From positions 1-44,724 of the forward strand of contig JALJPA010000010.1 of NCBI GenBank assembly GCA_022969215.1: a DNA stretch of 44,724 bases. Direction: 5' to 3'. The position numbers and the translations under genes were made by a program. Shown here piece by piece: positions 8,782 through 20,377 of this stretch. Under the pieces are notes generated by a model, which saw only the letters and a program-made list of their open reading frames with translations, was not told the origin of the DNA and did not search any database. The stretch is from Colwellia sp. (GTDB lineage Bacteria; Pseudomonadota; Gammaproteobacteria; Enterobacterales; Alteromonadaceae). Every line of letters begins with the position of its first letter. Position 1 is the first letter of the stretch.

Positions 8782-8930
8782 CATTTATGTGCTGTATAGG
8801 AACTTCTCGGTAAAACTGTTATCTTCAGACGATAGTAGTCCTTAGCAGTAGTCCTTAGTAATAGCGCCTAGTAATTGATCCTAAGCAATGGACCCTAAGA
8901 AAATAACCTTTTTACTGTGTTGATAAATTT

Positions 8931-10100
8931 TTGATAACTTTCATTGATAGCTTTGAACAAATCCCCGCAAGTGATTGGCATAGGCTAAATACGTCTTCAT
9001 GTCCGTTAGTAAGTTATGATTTTTTTAAGGCATTAGAAGCCAGTCAGTCAGTATCTACTGCGCGTGGTTGGCAACCACATCATATGGTTATTGAAAACGA
9101 TGGCGCCATTGATGGCATTATGCCTTTGTACCTTAAGCAACACTCTTGGGGTGAATATGTCTTTGACTGGGATTGGGCCCGAGCATTTGAAGATAACAAT
9201 ATTGCTTATTACCCTAAACTGGTCGGCACAATTCCTTTTACGCCACTGACTAGCAATAAACTATTTTCGAACACTCCTTCTTCAACTAGATTAAGTTTAG
9301 CGGAGCTCTTGCCATCATTAATTAGTCATTGCCAGCAGCACGACATAAACAGTTGGCACATACTGTTTTGTCCTGAAATTGAAAGTGGCTCAAAGCAAGC
9401 CGAAAACAGTCAAAGTGTCAGTATGGCTAAATTACCTGAAGATGTTTATCAACGTCATACGGTACAGTTTCACTGGTTTAACCGAAGTTATGCCTGTTTT
9501 GATGACTTTCTTGCCACTTTTACCTCGCGTAAACGTAAAAACACTCGTAAAGAAAGGGCGTCGATAAGTCAGCAGGGCATTACAATCAGGCAACTTCAAG
9601 GGCAAGAGATTACTGCGCAAGATATCGATTTTTTCTATTTAACTTATCAACTAACTTATCTTAAGAAAGGCCATCAGCCTCACCTTAGTTTTGATTTCTT
9701 CAAACAAATATTCAAAAACTTAGCAGATAATATTTTACTAATCATTGCCAGCCATGAAGATAACGATGTGGCTTGTGCTTTATTTTTTTATGATGAAAAG
9801 CAGCTGTATGGGCGATACTGGGGCTGTAAAGAGTCATTTAAAAACTTACATTTTGAGCTTTGTTATTACCAAGGCATAGCATTTTGTATCGAACAAAATT
9901 TACAATGTTTTAACCCTGGTACCCAAGGGGAGCATAAAATTCAGCGAGGCTTTGAGCCCGTATTAACCCATTCATATCACTGGGTTAAACATGCAGCTTT
10001 TAAAGATGCGATTAGAGAGTTCTGTCAACACGAATGTGAACAAATGCAAAGTTACCTTCATCAATGTCGACAAGCATTGCCATTTAAAGTCGTGGTATAA
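8931..10100 (+). CDS. GNAT/FemAB-like protein (DUF482, 'peptidogalycan biosynthesis' family)
   Basis: 389 aa; GIMPLYLKQHSWGEYVFDWDWARAFE, FTSRKRKNTRKERASI, RGFEPVLTHSYHW motifs characteristic of the family; TTG start. Confidence 0.82.
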   Translation: MITFIDSFEQIPASDWHRLNTSSCPLVSYDFFKALEASQSVSTARGWQPHHMVIENDGAIDGIMPLYLKQHSWGEYVFDWDWARAFEDNNIAYYPKLVGTIPFTPLTSNKLFSNTPSSTRLSLAELLPSLISHCQQHDINSWHILFCPEIESGSKQAENSQSVSMAKLPEDVYQRHTVQFHWFNRSYACFDDFLATFTSRKRKNTRKERASISQQGITIRQLQGQEITAQDIDFFYLTYQLTYLKKGHQPHLSFDFFKQIFKNLADNILLIIASHEDNDVACALFFYDEKQLYGRYWGCKESFKNLHFELCYYQGIAFCIEQNLQCFNPGTQGEHKIQRGFEPVLTHSYHWVKHAAFKDAIREFCQHECEQMQSYLHQCRQALPFKVVV

Positions 10101-10148
10101 ATAGACACTAGAACTGTTTTAAAATAAATACCTACCTAGGAAATTATA

Positions 10149-10763
10149 ATGGATATCGCTTTTTCTCAAGCTTGTGAAAATAATAAACAGCCAATCCTTA
10201 CAGTATTACAAAACGCTTTTGCCAATACTAAGCAAGTATTAGAAATAGGCTCGGGCACCGGGCAACATGCGGTGTTTTTTGCTAAACAGTTACCACAGCT
10301 CTGTTGGCAGCCCAGTGATCTACTTGTCAATCATCATTCGATAAACTCCCGCAGGCAGAGCAGTGGCTTAACGAATATGCTAGCGCCACTTGTTTTAGAT
10401 TTACATCAACCATGGCAAGTAGCTTTTGCAAAGACATCCCAGCAAGGAGTTATTGATGGTATTTTTACCGCCAATACTTTGCATATTGTCAGTAGCGCTT
10501 TGGTTAAATTATTTTTCACTGGGGTACAACAAAGCCTAGTTAAAGGTGGCGTTTTATGTGTTTATGGTCCCTTTAATTACCAAGGAAAATATACTAGCCA
10601 AAGTAATGCCAATTTTGATTTGTGGCTAAAGGATAGGGATGCAGAAAGTGGTATACGTGATTTTGAACACATTGAAAATTTGGCTGAGGAAGCAGGTCTT
10701 GCTTTAATATCGGATAACCCTATGCCCGCAAACAACCGCTTACTGGTCTTTATTATGAACTAA
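10149..10763 (+). CDS. DUF938 SAM-dependent methyltransferase-like protein
   Basis: VLEIGSGTGQHAVFFAKQLPQLCWQPSDL SAM motif; GVLCVYGPFNYQGKYTSQSNANFDLWLKDRD. Confidence 0.85.
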   Translation: MDIAFSQACENNKQPILTVLQNAFANTKQVLEIGSGTGQHAVFFAKQLPQLCWQPSDLLVNHHSINSRRQSSGLTNMLAPLVLDLHQPWQVAFAKTSQQGVIDGIFTANTLHIVSSALVKLFFTGVQQSLVKGGVLCVYGPFNYQGKYTSQSNANFDLWLKDRDAESGIRDFEHIENLAEEAGLALISDNPMPANNRLLVFIMN

Positions 10764-10781
10764 GGTTTTTTGATAGAATAG

Positions 10782-10829
10782 AAACATCTAGACGTCTATA
10801 CGTTTAGATGTTGACATATCTAGCAATCT
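10782..10829. promoter_or_regulatory. Tandem MetJ met-box array upstream of metA
   Basis: Consecutive 8-mers AAACATCT|AGACGTCT|ATACGTTT|AGATGTTG|ACATATCT|AGCAATCT; the second is the exact AGACGTCT consensus. Confidence 0.85.
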
Positions 10830-10883
10830 AAGTAATATGATAATCATCAATTTATTATGTTCTTTTTTTTGTTAGGTAGTGTT

Positions 10884-11822
10884 ATGCCCATTAAAATTCC
10901 CGGTCAATTACCCGCTTTATCAGTGCTAGGTAAGGAAAACATCTTTGTGATGTCAGAGCACCGAGCGGCCAATCAAGAAATTCGCCCGATGCAAGTGGCT
11001 ATCCTGAATTTAATGCCTAATAAAATGGAAACAGAAGTACAAATTCTGCGGATGTTATCTAATACGCCATTGCAAATTAATGTCGAATTTGTGCGTATCC
11101 ATAAAAATGTTTCCAAAAATACGCCGAAAGAACATTTAGATAATTTTTATTGTTTATTTGATGAGATTAAACACAAGCAATATGACGGTTTGATTATTAC
11201 TGGCGCGCCTTTAGCTTTATTAGATTACTCTGACGTGAGTTACTGGGATAAAATTTGTGAAGTATTTGATTGGGCCGAGAAAAACGTCACTTCCACTATG
11301 TTTTCTTGCTGGGCTGCCCACGCTGCTTTATATCATCATTACGGTTTAAACCGTCATTTGCGCCAGAAAAAGCTGTCTGGGGTATACCAACATTACCCCC
11401 TTGATAGTAAAGAAGAACTTACTCGTGGTTTTGATGAAAGTTTTAATGTGCCGCACTCGCGTTATGGTTATATTAATCAAGTCGATTATCAAAGTATTGA
11501 TGAACTCAATATTTTAGTGCAATCAGCCGATGCTGGTGTCTGTTTGGTAGCGAGTAAAAACAAGCGACAAGTGTACCTAACCGGACACCCAGAATACGAT
11601 ACCTCCACCTTGCATGAAGAGTACCTTAGAGATCGCAAGAAAGATGCGGCAACGCCACTGCCAATTAACTATTATCAAGATGACAATGTTAATAATAAAC
11701 CGGTAGGCTCATGGCGTAGTCATGGTAGTTTGCTTTTTACTAACTGGCTTAATTATTATGTTTACCAAATGACGCCTTATCAATTAGATGCTGATCATAT
11801 TAATTCGACACTAATGAAATAG
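10884..11822 (+). CDS. metA: Homoserine O-succinyltransferase
   Basis: MPIKIPGQLPALSVLGKENIFVMSEHRAANQEIRPMQVAILNLMPNKMETE...; ORF-track start 10857 is upstream of the conserved MPIKIP start. Confidence 0.95.
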   Translation: MPIKIPGQLPALSVLGKENIFVMSEHRAANQEIRPMQVAILNLMPNKMETEVQILRMLSNTPLQINVEFVRIHKNVSKNTPKEHLDNFYCLFDEIKHKQYDGLIITGAPLALLDYSDVSYWDKICEVFDWAEKNVTSTMFSCWAAHAALYHHYGLNRHLRQKKLSGVYQHYPLDSKEELTRGFDESFNVPHSRYGYINQVDYQSIDELNILVQSADAGVCLVASKNKRQVYLTGHPEYDTSTLHEEYLRDRKKDAATPLPINYYQDDNVNNKPVGSWRSHGSLLFTNWLNYYVYQMTPYQLDADHINSTLMK

Positions 11823-11877
11823 AACATTAATTACTAAAAACTCCCTTATTCTTTAAAAGTTATTCCTGGATTTCACA

Positions 11878-14800
11878 ATGAAAAAACACCCATCTTTTGC
11901 CTTATTCGAACAGCAGCTGGCTAAAAATATCCTCATTCTTGATGGTGCTATGGGTACCATGATCCAAGCGTATAAGTTTGAAGAGCAAGATTTCCGTGGC
12001 GACCGTTTTGCTGATTGGCATACTGATGTTAAAGGCAATAATGATATGTTAGTGCTTACTCAGCCTGAAGTGATTAAAGCTATTCACCTTGAGTATTTGG
12101 AAGCTGGCGCTGACATTCTTGAAACCAATACCTTCAATGCCACAACGATTGCCATGGCTGATTATGACATGGAAGAGTATAGCGCTGAAATTAACCGTGT
12201 TGCCGCACAAATTGCTCGCGCAGCTGCCGATGAATACACTAAAAAAACACCAGACCGTCCACGTTTTGTTGCCGGTGTTTTAGGGCCAACCAATCGTACC
12301 TGTTCAATTTCTCCTGATGTAAATGACCCTGCATTTCGTAACGTTACCTTTGATGAATTAAAAGAGGCTTACATTGAATCGACCTTAGCCTTAATTGAAG
12401 GTGGTAGTGATATCATTTTAATCGAAACAATTTTCGATACCCTCAATGCTAAAGCGGCTATCTTTGCCGTAGAAACGGTATTTGAGCAATTAGGCCAGCG
12501 TTTACCAGTGATGATCTCAGGTACCATTACTGATGCCTCAGGTCGTACCTTATCAGGGCAAACAACGGAAGCATTCTATAATTCACTGCGTCATGCGAAA
12601 CCAGTTTCATTTGGTCTTAACTGTGCCTTAGGTCCGGTTGAACTGCGTCAATATGTTGCAGAGCTGAGTCGTATTTGTGATGTTGCTGTCTCTGCTCACC
12701 CGAATGCCGGTTTACCGAACGCTTTTGGTGAATATGACTTTACCGTTGAGGACATGAATACTCATGTAGAAGAGTGGGCTTCATCAGGATTTTTAAATAT
12801 CATTGGTGGTTGTTGTGGTACTACGCCTGAACACATTAAAGGCATGGCTGACACGGTTGCTAACCTTCATGCACAAGGAATAGCGCCACGTAAAGTAGAG
12901 CCACGTGCAATTGCTTGTCGTTTATCCGGTTTAGAAGCCTTAACTATTAACGGTGATAGTTTGTTTGTTAATGTGGGTGAGCGAGCTAACGTCACCGGTT
13001 CTGCTGTATTCAAACGTTTGATCAAAGAAGAAAATTACGAAAAAGCTGTTGCTGTCGCTTTGCAGCAGGTTGAAAACGGTGCACAAATTATTGATATCAA
13101 CATGGATGAAGGCATGTTGGAATCTAAAGAAGCGATGGTACGTTTTTTAAACTTGATTGCTGGCGAGCCAGATATTGCCAAAGTGCCAATTATGATCGAC
13201 TCCTCTAAATGGGACATCATTGAAGCGGGTTTAAAGTGTATTCAAGGTAAAGGCATAGTTAACTCGATCAGTTTGAAAGAAGGCGAAGATAACTTTCGCA
13301 AACAAGCTAAATTAGTACGCCGTTATGGCGCGGCTATGATAGTGATGGCCTTTGATGAAGATGGCCAAGCGGATACCCGTAAACGTAAATATGAAATCTG
13401 TAAGCGTGCTTATCATATTTTGGTTGATGAAATTGGCTTTCCACCGGAAGATATTATTTTCGATCCCAATATTTTTGCTGTGGCCACCGGTATTGAAGAG
13501 CACAATAATTACGCAGTAGATTTTATTGAAGCGGTTGGCGATATTAAGAAGAACCTGCCTTATGCGATGATCTCTGGTGGTGTTTCAAACGTATCATTTT
13601 CGTTTCGAGGCAATAACCCCGTGCGTGAAGCTATTCACGCGGTATTTTTATATTATGCCATTAAAAATGGCATGGACATGGGCATTGTTAACGCCGGTCA
13701 ATTAGCCATTTATTCAGATTTACCTAAAAATTTAAAACAAGCGGTAGAAGACGTTATTAACAATAGTGATGATGACGCTACCGAACGTTTACTTGATATT
13801 GCCCAAGAATACCATGGTCAAGCGGGCGGCCAGGCTTCAAAAGCGGATTTAACTTGGCGCGAGTTGCCGATTAATGAGCGCTTGTCTTATTCATTAGTGA
13901 AAGGCATTAACGAATTTATTGTTGCCGATACCGAAGAGGCGCGCCTTATTGCGGTGCGCCCGTTAGATGTTATTGAAGGGCCGTTAATGGACGGTATGAA
14001 TACCGTTGGTGATTTATTTGGCGCCGGGGAAATGTTTTTACCGCAAGTGGTGAAATCCGCCCGGGTAATGAAACAAGCGGTTGCTCATTTAAACCCGTTT
14101 ATTGAAGCAGCAAAAACTGAAATTAGTACCAATGGTAAAGTCTTATTAGCGACGGTGAAAGGTGATGTTCATGACATTGGTAAAAACATTGTTGGCGTAG
14201 TGTTGCAATGTAATAACTATGAAATTATTGACCTTGGCGTGATGGTTTCTTGTGATGATATTTTACGGGTCGCGAAAGAAAAAAAGGTCGACATTATTGG
14301 TTTATCGGGCCTTATTACACCTTCTCTTGATGAAATGGTCCATGTTGCTAAAGAAATGAAACGCACAGGCTTGAAACTGCCTTTATTAATTGGTGGTGCC
14401 ACGACGTCAAAGGCACATACGGCCGTTAAAATTGAACCGCAATATGATGAACCTGTAGTCTATGTCTCTAATGCTTCGCGCGCGGTTTCTGTGGTAAGTA
14501 AATTATTATCTAAGGAACACAAAGCCAAGTTCTTTGCTGATACTAAAGAAGAATATGATCGAGTGCGTATTCGTCATTACAAAAAAGGCCCTCGTTCAAG
14601 TTTAATTACTCTTGAAGCGGCTCGTGCTAATGCCACACCAATTAGCTTTGATGGTTATACGCCGAAAAAACCTAACAAGTTAGGTGTTACCGTACTTGAT
14701 AATATCGATTTGAATGAAGTTAGAAAATATATTGATTGGACACCATTTTTCATGACCTGGCAGATGTCGGGCAAGTATCCGCTAATTTTAAAACATGAAG

Positions 14801-15585
14801 TGATTGGTGTTGAAGCAACGAGCTTATTTAATGATGCTAATGCCATGCTTGATGATGTTATCAACAATAAAAAAATATCTGCTAGAGCGGTATTTGGTTT
14901 GTTTCCTGCGAACAGTAATCAAGATGATATACAGCTATACACTGATGAAAGTCGCCAGGAAAAATTAATGAGACTTCATCAACTACGTCAACAAAGTAAA
15001 AAACCGGCAGGGCAGTTTAACCGCTGTTTAGCAGATTATGTTGCCCCAATTGATAGCGGTATTGACGATTATATTGGCGCGTTTGCAGTGTCAGCAGGTT
15101 TTGGTGTGGAAGATTTAGTGAAAGTCTTTGATGCTGACCACGATGCCTATAACTCAATACTATTAAAAGCGGTGGCTGATCGGTTAGCTGAAGCCAGCGC
15201 AGAATATTTACATGAAAAAGTGCGTAAAGAATACTGGGGTTACGCCCCTGATGAATCCCTAGGTAATGATGATCTTATCAGAGAAAACTATCAAGGTATT
15301 CGTCCTGCGCCAGGTTACCCAGCTTGTCCTGAGCATACCGAGAAAGGTTTATTGTGGGAACTACTCAATGTTAAAGAGAACATTGATATGGACCTGACCT
15401 CAAGTTATGCCATGTGGCCGGGTGCTGCAGTAAGTGGTTGGTATTTCTCACATCCTGAGTCTAAGTATTTTGCTGTGGCAAAACTGGCTAAAGATCAGGT
15501 ATTAGATTACGCCGCACGTAAAGGCATGACCATAGAGCAAGCAGAACGCTGGTTATCGGCAAACTTAGACTATGAACCAGAGTAA
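11878..15585 (+). CDS. metH: Cobalamin-dependent methionine synthase
   Basis: 1235 aa; [21 protein letters not shown], cobalamin motif [18 protein letters not shown]-terminal activation domain [15 protein letters not shown]. Confidence 0.98.
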   Translation: MKKHPSFALFEQQLAKNILILDGAMGTMIQAYKFEEQDFRGDRFADWHTDVKGNNDMLVLTQPEVIKAIHLEYLEAGADILETNTFNATTIAMADYDMEEYSAEINRVAAQIARAAADEYTKKTPDRPRFVAGVLGPTNRTCSISPDVNDPAFRNVTFDELKEAYIESTLALIEGGSDIILIETIFDTLNAKAAIFAVETVFEQLGQRLPVMISGTITDASGRTLSGQTTEAFYNSLRHAKPVSFGLNCALGPVELRQYVAELSRICDVAVSAHPNAGLPNAFGEYDFTVEDMNTHVEEWASSGFLNIIGGCCGTTPEHIKGMADTVANLHAQGIAPRKVEPRAIACRLSGLEALTINGDSLFVNVGERANVTGSAVFKRLIKEENYEKAVAVALQQVENGAQIIDINMDEGMLESKEAMVRFLNLIAGEPDIAKVPIMIDSSKWDIIEAGLKCIQGKGIVNSISLKEGEDNFRKQAKLVRRYGAAMIVMAFDEDGQADTRKRKYEICKRAYHILVDEIGFPPEDIIFDPNIFAVATGIEEHNNYAVDFIEAVGDIKKNLPYAMISGGVSNVSFSFRGNNPVREAIHAVFLYYAIKNGMDMGIVNAGQLAIYSDLPKNLKQAVEDVINNSDDDATERLLDIAQEYHGQAGGQASKADLTWRELPINERLSYSLVKGINEFIVADTEEARLIAVRPLDVIEGPLMDGMNTVGDLFGAGEMFLPQVVKSARVMKQAVAHLNPFIEAAKTEISTNGKVLLATVKGDVHDIGKNIVGVVLQCNNYEIIDLGVMVSCDDILRVAKEKKVDIIGLSGLITPSLDEMVHVAKEMKRTGLKLPLLIGGATTSKAHTAVKIEPQYDEPVVYVSNASRAVSVVSKLLSKEHKAKFFADTKEEYDRVRIRHYKKGPRSSLITLEAARANATPISFDGYTPKKPNKLGVTVLDNIDLNEVRKYIDWTPFFMTWQMSGKYPLILKHEVIGVEATSLFNDANAMLDDVINNKKISARAVFGLFPANSNQDDIQLYTDESRQEKLMRLHQLRQQSKKPAGQFNRCLADYVAPIDSGIDDYIGAFAVSAGFGVEDLVKVFDADHDAYNSILLKAVADRLAEASAEYLHEKVRKEYWGYAPDESLGNDDLIRENYQGIRPAPGYPACPEHTEKGLLWELLNVKENIDMDLTSSYAMWPGAAVSGWYFSHPESKYFAVAKLAKDQVLDYAARKGMTIEQAERWLSANLDYEPE

Positions 15586-15670
15586 GCTGAGTCTGAATAA
15601 GTGGTAATCCAGCAACTTAACTAGCTATATTTGTAACGGGTTTACTTAAAAAATAAAATATTAATAATAA

Positions 15671-15710
15671 AAAAGGCTGCATCCTGATAATCATCATGAT
15701 GCAGCCTTTT
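15671..15710. terminator. Bidirectional terminator between metH and hibernation factor
   Basis: AAAAGGCTGCATC...GATGCAGCCTTTT perfect stem, A/T runs on both sides. Confidence 0.85.
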
Positions 15711-15795
15711 CGTTTTCTCGTTAACTGATAAATTTAAGTTTTACTGGTAATTGCTTAACCTTTTGATTTAGCTTATTGCCAGCACTTCACTAGCC

Positions 15796-16134
15796 TTATG
15801 GGGCTGCTTGGAATAAGTCTGTTTGTTGAACAACAAACTTATTATTGAATTTGGCTGATACTACACCTTTACGATGTGCGAGCGCTGATTGTAGTTTTTT
15901 TGCTACCTTAGCAATAGCTACATACAGTTGTTTGTCAGAAGCATTTACTGTTACTTTTTCACCTTCATACAGAGTGGTGACTTCAAGTTTTTGCAGATGC
16001 GGCTCTACGGTAATAGTCGAGTTTAGCGTCATAATTGACGGATAATGCTTAGAGATTTTCGCAAACTTATTTTCGATAGATTGCTTGATACCTTCAGTAA
16101 TTTCAACGTGGTGTCCAGAAATTTTAATCTTCAT
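15796..16134 (-). CDS. Ribosome hibernation promoting factor / ribosome-associated inhibitor A family
   Basis: 112 aa; MKIKISGHHVEITEGIKQSIENKFAKISKHYP...VNASDKQLYVAIAKVAKKLQSALAHRKG. Confidence 0.88.
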   Translation of the reverse strand: MKIKISGHHVEITEGIKQSIENKFAKISKHYPSIMTLNSTITVEPHLQKLEVTTLYEGEKVTVNASDKQLYVAIAKVAKKLQSALAHRKGVVSAKFNNKFVVQQTDLFQAAP

Positions 16135-16445
16135 AGTCTTGCCTCTTTTGTTATCTTTATCTTTGTCTTCATCTTCATATTCCTCCTTCAGCGATAAAAA
16201 TGCAATAGAAAAAACAGGCTTATTTGCAATTAAATGTAACAGTTCTTTTAGATAGTATATTTCGACAAAATATTGAAATTAAGCAGCTCTTTGGTGAATA
16301 CCTTTATCCATCGACAAGCTCGTAAGTCATTTGTACTTGATTTTTGTTGTTGTGGATAATGTGACCTAACATCTTGGCGCAATGACAAAATTAATAGAAA
16401 AATCATTTGTCAGTAATGAGTGAAATCATACTTTAGTTAATTGAT

Positions 16446-19400
16446 TTAGGGTGATAACTTCTTCGGCAGTACAATGATAATTTCTATGCCACCGTTTATG
16501 GAACTAGCTAGTTTTATGGAGCCTAACAAGCTATGTACTACTTTATTGTAGACAATAGGCATGCCTAAACCTATGCAATCTGAGCCACGTTTCGTTGTGG
16601 AGAATGGGTCGAATATATTACCCACTAAATCATCAGACAGACCTTCGCCATTGTCTTGGTAAAGTAAGTGCACTTCGTCAGTTTTATCTGTGATAGTAAT
16701 TTCAATTTTAACCTGATTAGCTAATGTATCTTCAAATGCATGTAAGCAAGAATTCTCGACCAGTTGATTAAATACCTCTTTAATCATTTGCGGGTAGCTA
16801 ACAATATTGAGCTGTTTTGGGCAATGTATCTTGATAAATGCAGCTTTAGTAGTGGCTCTAATTGAGTAATCTTTAGCTATATTTTCAAATAGTAGCGGTA
16901 ACGCTATTGTCTTTATCGCTTCATTTTGTGATGAGTACGATAGCGCCTTAAAGTTTTCCACTAAGTTAATAGACTTTTTGATACTACTGTTAATTAACGC
17001 AATACAAGCATTACTTTGATTGTTGTATGCGGCTAATAATTGAGAAGAAAGAGTTTGCTGTGATATTTTTTCTGAAAGCTGTTTTTGTTTATGTTCAAGC
17101 TGGGATGTGGCAGTTAATATTACCCCTAATGGAGTATTTAGTTCATGAGCAACCCCTGTTACTAAGTTAACTAAAGAAGCCATTTTTTCAGACTCAAGTA
17201 ACTGCGCTTGAGTGACGGTTAATTCTTCTAAGGTATCACTCAATTCAATAGTACGGTTTTTTACCCGCAGTTCTAACTCCTCATTTAAGCTTTTGAGTTG
17301 GTTTTGAGCTTCTATTAAATCATTAACATCTTCAATGGTTCCAACAATTCTATTCGCTGTTCCTTGAGGTGTTCTTGATACTGCTTTTGCTCGGCTACGG
17401 TACCAACGCCAGTTACTATCTTTATCATGTCTTCTGTAAGTTATATCTAAACGAGCAGACTCGTTATGCCTGTGAAAGTTAAATGCGGTAAGTACCTTGT
17501 CTATATCTTCAGGATGAGTGGTTTTTTTTAAGTGCTCAATAGTGAATTTTTCTTTACCGTTTATATTGTTAGTAATGCTATTTATTCTAAAAATATAGTT
17601 TTCAGCTATGTGCCAGTCCCAGAGTTCTCTATTACTCCCCCATAATGACAACGTTAGCCTTTCTTCATTTTCTTTTATATATAGATAGCGTTGATAACGC
17701 TGATACAAGAATAGACTGATCAAAGTAATGATAATAAAAAAATAGGCACTATAAGCCCACCAAGACAACCAAGGTGCAGGCTTTACTGTTATCGGCAATC
17801 GAGTAACCTTGTTTCCCCATTGTTGATTTTGCTTCTTTGCTCTTAGCATCAAGGTGTAACTGCCTGGAGGTATATTTGTATAGGTAGCTAAACGTGATTT
17901 ATGATTAGTTTTTATCCAGTTTTCATCCAAATTATCCAGCTTATATTCATAGTTAATATTATTAGCCTTTGAAAAGTCCAATGTTGAAAATTCAAAAGAG
18001 ATCAGGCTTTCTTTATAGCTAAGGGTTAACTCGTCAAGTAGATAAGCAGCTTTGTTTAATTGAAAGTTGTGGTCAAGGGGCCTATTTATATCTGTTTCGT
18101 TTTTTATAGCGACTGTTTGGTTAAACAGTCGTACTTTAGTTATTGTCAGTGCTAAGTCTTGTTGCTGTTGATTAAAGTATTGTGGGTTAAAAATATTCAG
18201 ACCGTTAATGCCACCAAAATATAACTCCCCAGTTGATGATTTTAAAAAAGCTCCAGAATTAAACTCATAACTTTGTAAACCATCTTCTAAAGTAAAGTTG
18301 GTGAAAGTATTCGTTTTAGGGTCTAATCTAGAAATACCTCTATTTGAGCTTAGCCATATAGCGGCATCATTGCCTTCTAGTACTGCATAAGTAGCTTCAT
18401 TTGCCAAGCCATGTTGCTTGCCATAGCGAGTGATTTTTTGACTGGAGAAGTCAAGTTTATTGATACCGCCAAAGGTAGCTATCCAGATATTATTATTACT
18501 ATCTTCGGATACGGACATTACATAGTTGTTGCTAATGCTATTAGCATTATTAATATCATACTTGTAGCGAGTGAATTTCTGTGTGTTTTTATCAAAATAA
18601 TTAAGCCCTCCACCATAGGTACTAACCCATATAAGCCCTCTCGAATCTTCAAATATGGATAATATATAATTAAAACTTAAACTGTCTTTATTGTTGGGAA
18701 CATGGGTTAAATGGCTAAACTCTCCTGTGTTTGTATCTAATTTATCTAAGCCGCTCTTGGTGCCAATCCATAAATTTTGCTCTTTATCTTTATAAAGAGC
18801 GAGTATCTTATTATCTATTAAGCTATTCTCATTATCCGGTTGGTTAACAAAGTGCTCGACTAGGTTTTTGTTTGTATCTATTAAGTTTAGTCCTGCATCA
18901 TAGGTACCTACCCACAAAACTCCAGGTTTACTTTCTGCTATGGCCCAAATACGGTTACTTGAAAGTGTGTTTTTGTTGTTTTTTTCATGGGTAAAACGCT
19001 TAATTATTTGATTTTCTTTGTTGAAGTGGTTTAAACCTCCACCATCGACACCAAGCCAAACCTCACCTTGACTATCTTCGAAAATTGACCAAATTTCATC
19101 ATGTTGTAATGATGTTGTAGTCATATTGTCTTTATATATATGAATGAAATGTGGTCTAGATAAATTGAATTTATTGATGCCATGGGCAAATAAGCCAAGC
19201 CATAAGATATTATTGTTTGCAATATATAACTCATATACAACATTGCCAGAAATAGATTGTTTGAGCATAGGGTTATTTTGGTGACGAGATAGTGTATTTC
19301 TGTTCTTATCAAGTATTTGAAGCCCTGAAGAGGTCGCTAGCCATAAGCGTTGCTCTTTGTCTTCTTTGATATCCCTAATTGCAATATAGTTTGATGTCTC

Positions 19401-20198
19401 TTGGCTACCTTCAGGCAACATAAAACGCTGAAAATTATTTTTTTTTGCTTGGTACTTATTTAAACCATTTAATGTTGCTACCCATATTGTCTGACTTTGA
19501 TCTTGATAAATTGAGGTGATTTGGTTGTCGGAAAGGCTATAGCTTTGTTGATTGTTATGTTTGAAGTATTCAATTGATTGAGTATTAATGGAATATTTGA
19601 TTAAACCATTGTTTTCAGTCCCAAGCCAAAGATTATTCATTTTGTCTAATAATAAACTGGTAATGATTTTTTGTGAAAGTAACGCTTGATGCTCTTTATT
19701 AAAAATAAAGGGTGAGAATGTTTGGTTATGTAAGTTAAAAATTTGTATGCCAGCGTCATGGGTCGCCAACCACAATTCATTTGGATTAGGTTGAATTATT
19801 TGTTGAATGCTATGGTAGTTAGCATTTGATCCCCTCTTTACATACTGGAAGTGGTCAAATGTTTCAGTATCATAATTAAAGCGATTTAAACCACCGCCTC
19901 GGGTTGCCACCCATAAATTACCTTGCTGATCAACAAAGAGGTAGTAAATATAGTCATTGCTGAGTGAGCTTGGGTCTTCAGGTTCGGCATAAAAAACTTC
20001 AAATTCAAAGCCATCAAATCTGTTTAATCCATCTTGGGTACCAAACCACATAAAACCATATTTATCTTGGGTTATGGCATTAACGGTGTTTTGCGATAAA
20101 CCATCTTCAATATCGTAACCGGTAAATCTAATGTTAGCACTAACTTGCCAGCTGCAAAAAAGTAATAGAATAAGAGAAAAACGATATGGTATGCCCAT
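16446..20198 (-). CDS. Two-component-regulator-propeller sensor histidine kinase (propeller + Y_Y_Y + TM + PAS + HisKA + HATPase)
   Basis: Many WFGTQDGLNRFD/LWVATRGGGLNRFN-type propeller repeats; YTNIPPGSYTLMLRAKKQNQQW Y_Y_Y; TM; PAS; GVAHELNTPLGVI H-box; QDNGEGLSDD...GLGMPIVYNKV ATPase. Confidence 0.92.
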   Translation of the reverse strand: MGIPYRFSLILLLFCSWQVSANIRFTGYDIEDGLSQNTVNAITQDKYGFMWFGTQDGLNRFDGFEFEVFYAEPEDPSSLSNDYIYYLFVDQQGNLWVATRGGGLNRFNYDTETFDHFQYVKRGSNANYHSIQQIIQPNPNELWLATHDAGIQIFNLHNQTFSPFIFNKEHQALLSQKIITSLLLDKMNNLWLGTENNGLIKYSINTQSIEYFKHNNQQSYSLSDNQITSIYQDQSQTIWVATLNGLNKYQAKKNNFQRFMLPEGSQETSNYIAIRDIKEDKEQRLWLATSSGLQILDKNRNTLSRHQNNPMLKQSISGNVVYELYIANNNILWLGLFAHGINKFNLSRPHFIHIYKDNMTTTSLQHDEIWSIFEDSQGEVWLGVDGGGLNHFNKENQIIKRFTHEKNNKNTLSSNRIWAIAESKPGVLWVGTYDAGLNLIDTNKNLVEHFVNQPDNENSLIDNKILALYKDKEQNLWIGTKSGLDKLDTNTGEFSHLTHVPNNKDSLSFNYILSIFEDSRGLIWVSTYGGGLNYFDKNTQKFTRYKYDINNANSISNNYVMSVSEDSNNNIWIATFGGINKLDFSSQKITRYGKQHGLANEATYAVLEGNDAAIWLSSNRGISRLDPKTNTFTNFTLEDGLQSYEFNSGAFLKSSTGELYFGGINGLNIFNPQYFNQQQQDLALTITKVRLFNQTVAIKNETDINRPLDHNFQLNKAAYLLDELTLSYKESLISFEFSTLDFSKANNINYEYKLDNLDENWIKTNHKSRLATYTNIPPGSYTLMLRAKKQNQQWGNKVTRLPITVKPAPWLSWWAYSAYFFIIITLISLFLYQRYQRYLYIKENEERLTLSLWGSNRELWDWHIAENYIFRINSITNNINGKEKFTIEHLKKTTHPEDIDKVLTAFNFHRHNESARLDITYRRHDKDSNWRWYRSRAKAVSRTPQGTANRIVGTIEDVNDLIEAQNQLKSLNEELELRVKNRTIELSDTLEELTVTQAQLLESEKMASLVNLVTGVAHELNTPLGVILTATSQLEHKQKQLSEKISQQTLSSQLLAAYNNQSNACIALINSSIKKSINLVENFKALSYSSQNEAIKTIALPLLFENIAKDYSIRATTKAAFIKIHCPKQLNIVSYPQMIKEVFNQLVENSCLHAFEDTLANQVKIEITITDKTDEVHLLYQDNGEGLSDDLVGNIFDPFSTTKRGSDCIGLGMPIVYNKVVHSLLGSIKLASSINGGIEIIIVLPKKLSP

Positions 20199-20334
20199 AG
20201 TTAATTATCCTAAATTTTTCTGGTATAGCGGCTTTCACGATGTGATAAGTATAGTCAGTAAATAACAGTTAGCGCTTGAAAGTAAGTGGATGGTGGCGGC
20301 AGGGGATTAAATATGTAGTAAGTTGACGTTGATA

Positions 20335-20369
20335 AAAAATTGCCACCAGATATATGGCGACAATTTTTT
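20335..20369 (-). terminator. Hairpin downstream of S9 peptidase gene
   Basis: AAAAAATTGCCACCagatatatGGCGACAATTTTTT imperfect inverted repeat with terminal T-run. Confidence 0.6.
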
Positions 20370-20377
20370 ACTTGTGG

